Of a DNA stretch of 35,870 bases, positions 27,151-35,031 are shown piece by piece (within the stretch, counting starts at the first letter, position 1; every line of letters begins with the position of its first letter). Source of the stretch: Woeseiaceae bacterium. Lineage in GTDB: Bacteria; Pseudomonadota; Gammaproteobacteria; Steroidobacterales; Woeseiaceae. The stretch spans positions 1 through 35,870 of the forward strand of contig JANQMR010000034.1 of assembly GCA_028279985.1 (NCBI GenBank). The letters are read 5' to 3'. A program made the position numbers and the translations under genes. The notes below the pieces were generated by a model that was not told the origin of the DNA, searched no databases, and saw only the letters and a list, made by a program, of their open reading frames with translations.

Positions 27151-28107
27151 TTACTGATTGCCCGGCGCCGCGTCGCCGTCGGCGGCGCCCGAGCCCTGCG
27201 AAAAGTCCCAGTCCCGGCAAATCGCCTTGATCTGCTCGGTGACACGGTCAGAGAACTCCCTGGCCGGTGACGAAACCAGACCGGTGACGGGCGTGATCAG
27301 CGTATAGTCCACGCTCAGTTCCGGGTCGACCAGCGGATGAAGCTTGCGGCGGCGGCCGTCGAGGTCCGGATGACAAAGGGTCGTCGGCAGGATCGCGCAC
27401 CAGTCGCTGTGCTCGATCAGGCTCAGGGTCGCCATCATCGCATCCATCTCGATCGTGGACTCGACTCGAGCGCCCACGCTCGCCAGGTGACGATCCAGCT
27501 TCTCACGCCTCGCGTTACCGGTTCCGGGCAGGATCAGTTTCAAGGGGCCGGCATCGGCCAGCGACACGGTTTCCAGGTGCTGTCGCGGGGTGTTCACCGA
27601 GGTCACCAGCAATTCCCGGTCGCGCGCGACGTGTTGCGAACGAATGCCGTCGGCGTCCGCCGTCGGCGGCACGATCGCGAAATCCAGTTGCTCCCTGCGC
27701 ACCATGTCCGTGAGCACGGCGCTGTAGGCCTCGACGATCCTGATGTCCACATGGGGACTGTCCGCGGCGAACTCCGCGATGGCCGGCGCCAGCGCCGCGC
27801 GAGTGAACGTCGGCATCAAGCCCGCGCTGACCGACCCGGTCACCTCGCCGCGGATGGCATGCATCTCCTCGCGCAGCGATTCCACGTCGCGCAGCACCTT
27901 GAGCGCGTGTTCGTACAATCGCTGCCCGGCGGCCGTGGGCTCGACGCCCTTGGGCGAGCGATCGAACAGACGTACACCGATGCGCTCCTCCAACTCCTTG
28001 ATCTGCATGCTGAGCCCGGACTGGGTCGCATGTATTCTCTCGGCCGCCGCGGTAAAGGACCGTTCTTGATAGACGGCGACGAAGGTCAGAATCTGTTGAA
28101 ACTTCAT
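27151..28107 (-). CDS. LysR-type transcriptional regulator
   Basis: This encodes 318 residues from the ATG at 28107, which fits the usual LysR start (MKFQQILTFVAVYQERSFTAAAERIHATQSGLSMQIKELE shows the helix-turn-helix in residues 1-60). The effector-binding domain follows from about residue 90 (GSVSAGLMPTF, LDFAIVPP). The closest-looking relatives are CbbR/NAC-like and aromatic-catabolism regulators. It is divergent from the triple-RidA gene and directly precedes the monooxygenase gene, so it is the natural regulator of both arms. A palindromic T-N11-A site lies in the divergent gap. Confidence 0.94.
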   Translation of the reverse strand: MKFQQILTFVAVYQERSFTAAAERIHATQSGLSMQIKELEERIGVRLFDRSPKGVEPTAAGQRLYEHALKVLRDVESLREEMHAIRGEVTGSVSAGLMPTFTRAALAPAIAEFAADSPHVDIRIVEAYSAVLTDMVRREQLDFAIVPPTADADGIRSQHVARDRELLVTSVNTPRQHLETVSLADAGPLKLILPGTGNARREKLDRHLASVGARVESTIEMDAMMATLSLIEHSDWCAILPTTLCHPDLDGRRRKLHPLVDPELSVDYTLITPVTGLVSSPAREFSDRVTEQIKAICRDWDFSQGSGAADGDAAPGNQ

Positions 28108-28206
28108 GGCGGCTATACCTGCGCAGGGGGCGGCGATCCGCTGCCGACCCGATTCCCGAGCAGCATAACACCGGTATACATAAAGGCCCCGCAACGCGGC
28201 CGGGAA

Positions 28207-28221
28207 ATCAGCATTCCTGAT
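28207..28221. promoter_or_regulatory. Candidate LysR operator in the divergent gap
   Basis: ATCAG-CATTC-CTGAT is a perfect dyad with the T-N11-A layout (T 28208, A 28220) that LysR-type regulators bind. It lies between the LysR gene and the triple-RidA gene, about 100 nt from each. A possible -10 (TATGAT, 28267-28272) for the plus-strand arm sits about 45 nt downstream of the dyad, with only a poor -35. Confidence 0.5.
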
Positions 28222-28324
28222 GGCGGTGATCAGAACATCGGGTTCTTCGGGCCCACGGCTTGCCGCTATGATCGTATATGACCGTCGTCAGAGGGTCTTG
28301 AAACAGGGTCGCGAGGGGTTACGC

Positions 28325-29662
28325 ATGAACACCAGTCAACCGGCGAAAATAGAGTCGATCTGGCCCGGACTAGAAGCGGGCGTTCCCAAGCCGCTGATGC
28401 CCTACAGCCCGGCGATTCGCGCCGGCGACTGGGTATTCGTGGCCGGCCAGATCGCAAGCGATTTCAAGACCGGCCTGGCGCCGGAGGTACTCGCCGCAAA
28501 CCCGAATCTTCGCGGCGAGCTTTATCTCCAGGGCCACTACGTGCTGCAAAACCTCGCCAACACGATGAAAGCGGCGGGTTGCGACCCGGACCGCGACATG
28601 CTGCGCCTGTGGCAGTGGTTCGTCTCGGAGCGGCCGAATCTGCAGGACTTCGCCCGCGGCGACAACCGGCCGCATGTTTCGATACACCCGTATCTGGATG
28701 CCCGCGAGGAGCTGCTCGGACGCGCGGCCGTGCCCGATTCCGCGTTGGGGGTCAAGGAGTTGCTGTGCCTGGGCACGCGTGTCGAGGTCGACATGATTTG
28801 CCGGACGGACCGGCACGAGCCGCAGCCGATCCGGGACGACAGCACCGGGCATACCGTCGGCTTGACGCGCGGCGACTGGGTATTCCTCGGAGCCCAGAAT
28901 GCCGTTGACACGGCGTACGATGCGGCAAACGCCGCGGACGCCCGGACCTCCACGACCCAAACCGAAGCCTGGTCGGACTCGGGCGTCGAAGCGCAAACGG
29001 ACATCATCCTCGAAAAACTCTCCGGGCTCGCCGCCACGGCCGGGTCTGGCCTGGACTCGGCGGTCAAGGCGGAGGTCTACATCGGCGATCCTTCGGACTT
29101 CGCGGCGATGGATCGCGCCTGGAAACGCTGGTTCGCGCATCGCCCGCCGGCGCGGGTGGTCATTCCCTACATGGGCATGGGGCGTCGAGGCGCGAGAATC
29201 GAAATCGCGCTGACGCTGTTGAAATCGGAAAGCCCGCTCGGGATCACGACGATCGAGGCGGCGGATGCGCCGCCCGGACTGGGTCACGAGCCGCAGGCCG
29301 TCAAAGCCGGCGACCTGCTGTTTTTCAGTAGCCAGATGGCCTTCGATGCTAGCGGCAAGCTGGCCGAGGGCATGGTCAGAAACCCGAATTTCCCGTGGTA
29401 CGGCTCACCGGGCAAGGCGCAGATGCACTACATGATGGAAAACATCGCCCGGATTTGCGAGACGGCCGGCACCTCGGTCGAGAACATCACGCGGCGGGTC
29501 TGTTTTCATTCCGATTTCCAGTGGTTTGCGGAATCGATCGAAGCCTGGGCGAGCTACTTTCCGGACAGCAAGCCGGCATCGACAACCATTCGCCTCGAAG
29601 ACCCGCTGGTGGTTCCCGGCGCGAACACCCTGCTCGACCTGATCGCCTATGCGCCGGACTGA
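28325..29662 (+). CDS. Fusion of three RidA/YjgF-family domains
   Basis: This encodes 445 residues; GAGGGG lies six bases before the ATG. Three RidA-like domains follow each other, each opening with the same strand pair: YSPAIRAGDWVFVAGQIASD (from residue 27), TVGLTRGDWVFLGAQNAVD (from about 176) and PQAVKAGDLLFFSSQMAFD (from about 321). RidA proteins are trimers whose active sites form between subunits and hydrolyse reactive enamines or imines using a conserved Arg in a PARS motif. Only the middle domain keeps a matching Arg (PPARVVIPY); the first reads PDSALGV and the third PASTTIR. A single chain may thus imitate the trimer with one true catalytic unit. It opens the plus-strand arm of the cluster; 24 nt separate it from the next gene. 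Confidence 0.88.
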   Translation: MNTSQPAKIESIWPGLEAGVPKPLMPYSPAIRAGDWVFVAGQIASDFKTGLAPEVLAANPNLRGELYLQGHYVLQNLANTMKAAGCDPDRDMLRLWQWFVSERPNLQDFARGDNRPHVSIHPYLDAREELLGRAAVPDSALGVKELLCLGTRVEVDMICRTDRHEPQPIRDDSTGHTVGLTRGDWVFLGAQNAVDTAYDAANAADARTSTTQTEAWSDSGVEAQTDIILEKLSGLAATAGSGLDSAVKAEVYIGDPSDFAAMDRAWKRWFAHRPPARVVIPYMGMGRRGARIEIALTLLKSESPLGITTIEAADAPPGLGHEPQAVKAGDLLFFSSQMAFDASGKLAEGMVRNPNFPWYGSPGKAQMHYMMENIARICETAGTSVENITRRVCFHSDFQWFAESIEAWASYFPDSKPASTTIRLEDPLVVPGANTLLDLIAYAPD

Positions 29663-29686
29663 CCGCTCGCCGGTCGGCAGCGGGCT

Positions 29687-30577
29687 GTGAACGTCGGAGT
29701 TGTCGGTCTCGGCAGGATGGGTACCGCGATCGCGGCCCGCCTGCTCGACCGCGGCTTCCCGCTGGTCGTCTGGAACCGCAGCCGATCGCGCGCGGCAAGC
29801 CTCGAAGACAGGGGCGCGCGGCTGGCCGCTACGCCGGCCGAGCTCGTCGCCGGCAGCGACATCGTCGTCACGATGTTGAGCGACGACGAGGCGGCGCGGG
29901 CGGTTTACCTCGGAGACGACGGCCTGTGTTCGGCCGCGGCGGCAGGACGCCTGTTCATCGAAATGAGCACCCTGCGGCCGGAGACGGTTCGCGATTTGCA
30001 CCGGAAGCTTCGCGAGCACGGCGCGGCAATGATCGACGCGCCGGTATCGGGCACCGTCCCCCCGGCGCGCGAGGGCCGGCTGCTGGCGCTGGTAGGCGGC
30101 GAGGAAAACGACATCCGCCGCGCCGAGCCGGTGCTGTCCGCCCTGACCCGACGCGTCGTTCACGCCGGTCCGGCCGGCCAGGGCGCATTGTTGAAGCTCG
30201 CCGTGAATCTGCCGCTGGCCGTGTACTGGCAGTCGCTGGCGGAGTCGGTGGCGATGGGCGAGACCGGCGGTCTCGACCGAAAACTGATCCTCGAAACCCT
30301 GGCCGACAGCGCCGCCGCGCTGGCCGTGCTGGGGATGAAAATGCCGGCGATACTCGGTGAATCGAAGGAAGTCGCCTTCGATCTCGCGTCCATGCACAAG
30401 GACTTGCGGCTGATCACCGAAACCGCTCACGCGCTGGGCATCGACGCCGACGCCGCGATTGCGACGCTCGGCGCCTACGGCGCCGCCGTCGATGCCGGAC
30501 TGGGCGCGGACGACGCGGTGGCCATCGTCGGTCACACCGAACTCAGGCAACGAGAGACGAGCCGTGGATCAGAGTAA
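29687..30577 (+). CDS. NAD-dependent beta-hydroxyacid dehydrogenase (3-hydroxyisobutyrate dehydrogenase family), first copy
   Basis: This encodes 296 residues from a GTG start. The N-terminal Rossmann motif VGLGRMG (residues 6-12) is followed by the Arg that selects phosphate (WNRSRSRA), suggesting NADP use. The substrate loop DAPVSGT and the catalytic pair Lys170/Asn174 (KLAVN) are intact. The family oxidises 3-hydroxyisobutyrate, tartronate semialdehyde, gamma-hydroxybutyrate and similar compounds, or runs as an imine reductase in some members. A second family member lies two genes downstream. The stop overlaps the start of the CocE/NonD hydrolase gene by 14 nt. Confidence 0.93.
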   Translation: MNVGVVGLGRMGTAIAARLLDRGFPLVVWNRSRSRAASLEDRGARLAATPAELVAGSDIVVTMLSDDEAARAVYLGDDGLCSAAAAGRLFIEMSTLRPETVRDLHRKLREHGAAMIDAPVSGTVPPAREGRLLALVGGEENDIRRAEPVLSALTRRVVHAGPAGQGALLKLAVNLPLAVYWQSLAESVAMGETGGLDRKLILETLADSAAALAVLGMKMPAILGESKEVAFDLASMHKDLRLITETAHALGIDADAAIATLGAYGAAVDAGLGADDAVAIVGHTELRQRETSRGSE

Positions 30578-32324
30578 ATCCTCCGGCCGGACCGAAGACC
30601 GGGACGGCATGCGCATCGACTGGGACGTACCCGTCGCCATGGACGACGGCATCGTGTTACGCGCCGACGTGTTTCGCCCACCGCAGGCCGGCCGCTTCCC
30701 GGTGCTGATGACCTACGGTCCTTATGCGAAAGGTCTCGCGTTTCAGGACGGTTATCCCAGCGCCTGGCAGCGGATGGCCGAACAGCATCCGGACGTTACG
30801 GCCGGATCGACCAACCTCTACCAGAACTGGGAAGTCGTCGACCCCGAGAAATGGGTCCCGGACGGTTATGTGTGCGTGCGGGTGGATTCGCGCGGCTGCG
30901 GCCGTTCGCCGGGTTATGTGCAGCATTTCTCGCCGCGTGAGACACAGGACTTCAAGCAGTGTATCGAATGGGCCGGCGAGCAGCCCTGGAGCAACGGCCG
31001 GGTGGGCCTGAACGGCGTGTCTTACTACGGTATCAATCAATGGCAGGTGGCGGGCCTCAAGCCACGCTATCTTGCCGCGATGTGTATCTGGGAAGGCGCC
31101 GCCGACTGGTATCGCGACATGACCCACCATGGCGGTATCCTGAGCACGTTCTGGGCCAACTGGTACGACATGCAGGTCAAGACCGTGCAACACGGCCTCG
31201 GCAAACGCGGCCCCGTGAGCCGCGCGACCGGAGACCTGGTCTGCGGGCCACCGACCTTCAGCGAAGCGGCGCTCGCGGCCAATCGCTGCGATTTCGGCGA
31301 CGAGATCCGCAAGCAGCCGCTGGACGGCGCGTATCATCGCGAACGTTCCGCCGCCTGGGACCGCATCGACGTGCCTTTGCTGTCGGCCGCCAACTGGGGC
31401 GGCCAGGGCCTGCATTCGCGCGGCAACTTCGAAGCGTATCTGAGAGCCGCGTCCACGCAGAAATGGCTGGAAGTCCACGGCCTCGAACACTGGACCGAGT
31501 TCTACACCGACTACGGAGTCGCGATTCAAAAACGTTTTTTCGGCCATTTCCTGAAAGGCGAGGACAACGGCTGGCCGCAAGAACCGCGGGTCAGGCTCAA
31601 GGTGCGTCGTCCGGACGGGTTCGACGAACGCACGGAAGACGAATGGCCGATACCGCGGACCGTCTGGAGCCGCTATTTCCTGACGGCGGACGGCGGCCTG
31701 AGTCCGGAGCCGCCGGAAGCGGACGAGGTGCTGTCTTTCGAGGCGATGGGTGACGGGCTCACGTTCCGCTCGGCGCCGATGGCCGAGCCGACGGAATTCA
31801 CCGGCCCGTCGGTGCTCAGGCTGCGGGTTTCGTCGTCGACCGCCGACGCCGATCTTTTCGTCGTGCTGCGGGTATTCGATCCGGAGGGCCGCGAGCTCAA
31901 CTTTCAGGGGGCCATCGATCCGCACACGCCGATCGCCCAGGGCTGGCTGCGTGCGTCGCACAGAAAACTCGATACATCGCTGTCGAAAGCCTGGCGCCCC
32001 TATCACACGCACGACGAACCCTGGCCCCTGGTGCCGGGCGAATCGGTGCCGCTGGACGTCGAGATCTGGCCCACGTCGATTGTCGTGCCGGCGGGCTGGA
32101 TCGTCGCGGTGACGGTCCTGGGCCGCGACTACGAATGCCCCACCGCCACCGGTGCCAGGCTTTCGAACTTCAAGAACGAGCTGCGCGGCTGCGGCCCGTT
32201 CCTGCACGACGATCCGGTGGACCGGCCGCGCGACGTCTTCGGCGGCACGACGAGCCTGCACTTGACCCCGGACGACCCGAGCTTCCTGATGCTGCCGCGG
32301 ATTCCCGCCCGGGAGCGTGCTTGA
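30564..32324 (+). CDS. CocE/NonD family serine hydrolase
   Basis: This encodes 586 residues from the GTG at 30564 (an ATG at 30609 is an alternative). The X-Pro dipeptidyl-peptidase-like alpha/beta core shows DVPVAMDDGIVLRADVFRP at the start, RVDSRGCGRSPG, nucleophile Ser153 in NGVSYYG and a C-terminal His near 309 (HGLEHW). The last third is the jelly-roll beta domain of this family (VLRLRVSSSTADADLFVVLRVFDPEG, then LDVEIWPTSIVVPAGWIVAVTVLG). Members cleave cocaine, cephalosporin esters, nonactin and peptides, so the ester or amide cleaved here cannot be predicted. No signal peptide is seen, so it should act on an imported substrate. It overlaps both neighbours by a few bases. Confidence 0.93.
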   Translation: MDQSKSSGRTEDRDGMRIDWDVPVAMDDGIVLRADVFRPPQAGRFPVLMTYGPYAKGLAFQDGYPSAWQRMAEQHPDVTAGSTNLYQNWEVVDPEKWVPDGYVCVRVDSRGCGRSPGYVQHFSPRETQDFKQCIEWAGEQPWSNGRVGLNGVSYYGINQWQVAGLKPRYLAAMCIWEGAADWYRDMTHHGGILSTFWANWYDMQVKTVQHGLGKRGPVSRATGDLVCGPPTFSEAALAANRCDFGDEIRKQPLDGAYHRERSAAWDRIDVPLLSAANWGGQGLHSRGNFEAYLRAASTQKWLEVHGLEHWTEFYTDYGVAIQKRFFGHFLKGEDNGWPQEPRVRLKVRRPDGFDERTEDEWPIPRTVWSRYFLTADGGLSPEPPEADEVLSFEAMGDGLTFRSAPMAEPTEFTGPSVLRLRVSSSTADADLFVVLRVFDPEGRELNFQGAIDPHTPIAQGWLRASHRKLDTSLSKAWRPYHTHDEPWPLVPGESVPLDVEIWPTSIVVPAGWIVAVTVLGRDYECPTATGARLSNFKNELRGCGPFLHDDPVDRPRDVFGGTTSLHLTPDDPSFLMLPRIPARERA

Positions 32325-33265
32325 GCACCCCCGCCTCCGGCGAACCGCGCTCGCAGGTCACCGCGAGTGTTGCGGTCATCGGACTCGGCACGATGGGCGG
32401 GGCTTTTGCGCGGCATTTGATACGCGCCGGACATCGGGTGACCGGCTTCGACCCCGATGCCGAGCGCACGGCGGAAAACCGTCACCGGGGTGTCGCCGTG
32501 GCCGCCGACTGCGCATCGGCAGTGGCGGACTCGGAGCTGGTCTTGCTGAGCCTGCCGAGCAGCGCGGCGCTGGACGAGGCCGTCACCGAGATCGCCCGGG
32601 CACGCGGAGCTGCGCCCCGTGGCCTGATCGCCGTCGAGCTCAGCACCCTGGATGTCGCGTGCAAGTCGCGCAACCGGCAACGGCTGGGGCAGCACGGCAT
32701 CACTTTGTTGGATTGCCCCATCAGCGGCACCGGCGCGCAAGCCGAAACGGCGGATGTCGTCGTTTATGCCAGCGGCGACGAGCCGGCCTTGCGCAAGGCC
32801 GAGCCGGTGCTGTGCGATTTCAGTCGCGACCTGTTCTTTCTGGGCGCCTTCGGCAACGGCATGCGCATGAAGCTGATCGCCAACCTGCTGGTCGCCGTGC
32901 ACAACGTGGCCACGGCCGAGGCGCTGCTGCTCGCGAAACGCTCGGGCATCGATCCGGATGTCTTCTGCGAGGTCGTCGGCGCCGGTGTGGCGCAGTCGCG
33001 AATCCTCGACCTCCGCGGGCCGTTGATGGCCGGCGGCCGGTATACGCCGGCGACGATGAAGCTCGAGCTCTGGCAAAAGGACATGGCCCTGATCGATACC
33101 TTCGCGCGAGATATCGACGCGCCGACGCCGCTGTTCGATGCGACGGCGCCCCTTTACGAAGCGGCGATTCGCCGCGGCCTGGGAGAGCTCGACACGGCGG
33201 CCGTGTTCGAAGTCCTCGCCAATACTCAGGCCAATACGGAGCGGGATGAGTCCGTTGACGACTGA
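32321..33265 (+). CDS. NAD-dependent beta-hydroxyacid dehydrogenase, second copy
   Basis: This encodes 314 residues from a TTG at 32321 in a TTGA overlap with the preceding stop, with GGGAG five bases upstream. The Rossmann motif VIGLGTMGG and the Asp after strand two (GFDPDAE) suggest NAD as cofactor, unlike the first copy. The substrate loop reads DCPISGTGAQ and the catalytic pair is Lys184/Asn188 (KLIAN). The protein is only distantly similar to the first copy, so the two probably act on different intermediates. It overlaps the SDR gene by 20 nt. Confidence 0.92.
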   Translation: MSTPASGEPRSQVTASVAVIGLGTMGGAFARHLIRAGHRVTGFDPDAERTAENRHRGVAVAADCASAVADSELVLLSLPSSAALDEAVTEIARARGAAPRGLIAVELSTLDVACKSRNRQRLGQHGITLLDCPISGTGAQAETADVVVYASGDEPALRKAEPVLCDFSRDLFFLGAFGNGMRMKLIANLLVAVHNVATAEALLLAKRSGIDPDVFCEVVGAGVAQSRILDLRGPLMAGGRYTPATMKLELWQKDMALIDTFARDIDAPTPLFDATAPLYEAAIRRGLGELDTAAVFEVLANTQANTERDESVDD

Positions 33266-33989
33266 CGGGCAACGCCTGGTCGTCGTGACCGGCGGCGCTT
33301 CCGGCATCGGCGCCGCCGCGGCCGCCGAGCTCGCGGCGGCCGGCGCCGCCGTCGTCGTCGCCGACATCGATGCCGAAGCGGCAAAAACGCTGGCCGGACA
33401 AATCGGTGCCACGGCGCATCGGGTCGACGTGCGCCGGCGCGATTCGGTCGAGGCCTTGTTCGCCTCACTGCCGCGGGCGCCGGATGCGCTGCTGACCTCG
33501 GCCGGCGGTGCTGCCCGCGCCGCGGCGTTGGACGTCGACGAAACGCTGTTCCTCGAGACCTTCCAGCTCAACACCGGCGGTTTCTGGCGTTGCGCGCAAA
33601 CCGCGGCCAAACGCGCGATCGCTGAAAAGCAGCCACTCGCCATCGTGCACGTGGCGTCCAGCCTGCACGCCGGCCCCGCGCCGGGACTGTCACATTTTGC
33701 CGCGGCGAAAGGCGCCAGCGTGTCGCTGTTGCGCTGCCTCGCGCAGGAATGGGCGGAACACCGAATTCGGGTCAACGCGATCGTCCCGGGGCCTGTCGAA
33801 ACGCCCGCCACGCGATCCTGGGATACAGACCCGGGTTTGCGCAAGGCCATCGAAAGCCAACTGCCGCTGGGCCGCACAGGCCGGGTTTCGGACCTGACCC
33901 CGGCGATCCTGTGGTTGCTGGACGAAGCCTCGGAGTGGGTCACGGGCTCCCTGGTTACCGTGGACGGGGGCCGGAGCGTCGCGCCGTGA
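33246..33989 (+). CDS. Short-chain dehydrogenase/reductase family protein lacking the catalytic Tyr
   Basis: This encodes 247 residues; GGAG lies four bases before the ATG. The classical SDR fold is complete: TGGASGIG for cofactor, the Asp of VADIDAE that selects NAD, Ser138/139 (VASS), Lys155 in AAAK and the C-terminal VNAIVPGPVETP and VTGSLVTVDGG. At the position of the catalytic Tyr there is Phe151 (SHFAAAK, codon TTT). The usual NNAG is also altered (TSAGG). The enzyme is thus either inactive in the classical sense, uses another acid or has a non-reductive role. It overlaps the next gene by four nt (GTGA), so it is still expressed as part of the operon. Confidence 0.92.
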   Translation: MSPLTTDGQRLVVVTGGASGIGAAAAAELAAAGAAVVVADIDAEAAKTLAGQIGATAHRVDVRRRDSVEALFASLPRAPDALLTSAGGAARAAALDVDETLFLETFQLNTGGFWRCAQTAAKRAIAEKQPLAIVHVASSLHAGPAPGLSHFAAAKGASVSLLRCLAQEWAEHRIRVNAIVPGPVETPATRSWDTDPGLRKAIESQLPLGRTGRVSDLTPAILWLLDEASEWVTGSLVTVDGGRSVAP

Positions 33990-34936
33990 TTCGCTGGCTG
34001 GTCGTCGGCAGCGGCCGTGTCGGCGCGTGTCATATCGCGGCGATCCGGCAAACCGCGAACGCGGAGCTTGCAGGCATCGTCACCCTGGACGAGGGCGACT
34101 CGACCGACGCGCCTCACTTCGACGCGCTGGAAGCGGCCATCGAGGCGACGCGGCCGGACGCGGTCGTGATCGCCACGCCGCACGACAGCCATCGCGCACT
34201 TGCCATCGAGGCGATCGACGCCGGCGTTTCGGTGTTGTGCGAAAAGCCGGTCGGCCGCAGCGCGATCGAGGCAGCCGATATTGTCGACGCAGCCAGGGCC
34301 AAAGGCGTATGGACCGGCGTGGTCTTGAACCAGCGTGCCTGTCCCCACCCGCGCTGGATTCGGGCTTTGCTCGACGAGGGCCGGTTTCGCTGCCGGGCCG
34401 TCAGCGTCCACGGTGCGCTACCGGCTTTGCGCGGCTGGAACGCCGATCCACGACGCGCCGGCGGCGGGATCCTGCGCACCGTCGGTATCCACTATCTCGA
34501 TCTGTTGTGCTGGTGGTTCGGCGAACCGGAGCGCATAGCGGCCGCGCTGGCGGGCGAGCCCTCGGACGAGCTTGCGCGCATCCTGGCCCGTTTTCCCGGC
34601 GGCGTCGAAGCCAGCGTGGACCTGAGCGCAATCGGCGAACGCAGCTTGGGGCCGGTGTCGATACTGCTGCAATCGGATCGCGGCCATATCCGCCTGTCGG
34701 GTCACGAGGTGGCCGACTGTCACGGCGTGCCGGCGCCGCCTCCCGCCGCGCCGGTGCCGGACGCCCTGGTGTATGGACCGGGGCATCTGTCGATCATCCG
34801 CGAGTCCACCGACGGCCTGCTGAACGGCCGGGGCTTCCCGATGCCGCTGGAAGCGCACCTGCCCTTGTTGTCGCTCATCGACAGGATTTACGCCGAAGCG
34901 GCCGAACGGCCGCTGTTTGCCGTTGCCGGTAACTAG
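33986..34936 (+). CDS. Gfo/Idh/MocA family oxidoreductase
   Basis: This encodes 316 residues from a GTG in a GTGA overlap with the SDR gene. The Rossmann fold starts with VVGSGRVGACH, and the family motif CEKPVG supplies the conserved Lys. A second motif, GGGILRTVGIHYLDLLCWWFG, carries the His/Asp pair used in hydride transfer. These enzymes oxidise sugars, inositols and sugar acids or related alcohols. It is the last gene of the plus-strand arm. A minisatellite-like palindromic repeat follows directly. The N-terminus is shorter than in many relatives, with little sequence between the Rossmann motif and the IEATRPDAVVIATP strand. Confidence 0.92.
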   Translation: MIRWLVVGSGRVGACHIAAIRQTANAELAGIVTLDEGDSTDAPHFDALEAAIEATRPDAVVIATPHDSHRALAIEAIDAGVSVLCEKPVGRSAIEAADIVDAARAKGVWTGVVLNQRACPHPRWIRALLDEGRFRCRAVSVHGALPALRGWNADPRRAGGGILRTVGIHYLDLLCWWFGEPERIAAALAGEPSDELARILARFPGGVEASVDLSAIGERSLGPVSILLQSDRGHIRLSGHEVADCHGVPAPPPAAPVPDALVYGPGHLSIIRESTDGLLNGRGFPMPLEAHLPLLSLIDRIYAEAAERPLFAVAGN

Positions 34937-34939
34937 AGG

Positions 34940-35026
34940 ATCAGCAATAGAGGGTCGGCAATAGGCGATCGCCTATTGAAGATCGGCTATTGGAGGGTCG
35001 CCTATTGGAAGATCGGCGACGGAGGC
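34940..35026. repeat. Minisatellite with a perfect 20-bp palindrome
   Basis: CAATAGGCGATCGCCTATTG (34959-34978) is an exact palindrome. To its right come degenerate units of about 15 bp, each like TCGGCTATTGGAGGG or TCGCCTATTGGAAGA, and to its left the same motif appears in the opposite orientation (GATCAGCAATAGAGGG). The array fills the gap between the convergent dehydrogenase and glycosidase-like genes. No T-run is present, so it is not a standard terminator. Confidence 0.75.
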
Positions 35027-35031
35027 CGCGC

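Noticed and set aside
29405..30550. Long open frames antisense to the dehydrogenase, hydrolase and other catabolic genes (also 30657-32261 and 32129-34411).
   Set aside because: They are shadows of GC-rich coding DNA; their translations are rich in Arg, Ala and Val without family motifs, while the plus-strand genes show clear domains and coupled starts.
34940..35026. Possible CRISPR array.
   Set aside because: The units are about 15 bp, imperfect and contiguous, without unique spacers or nearby cas genes.
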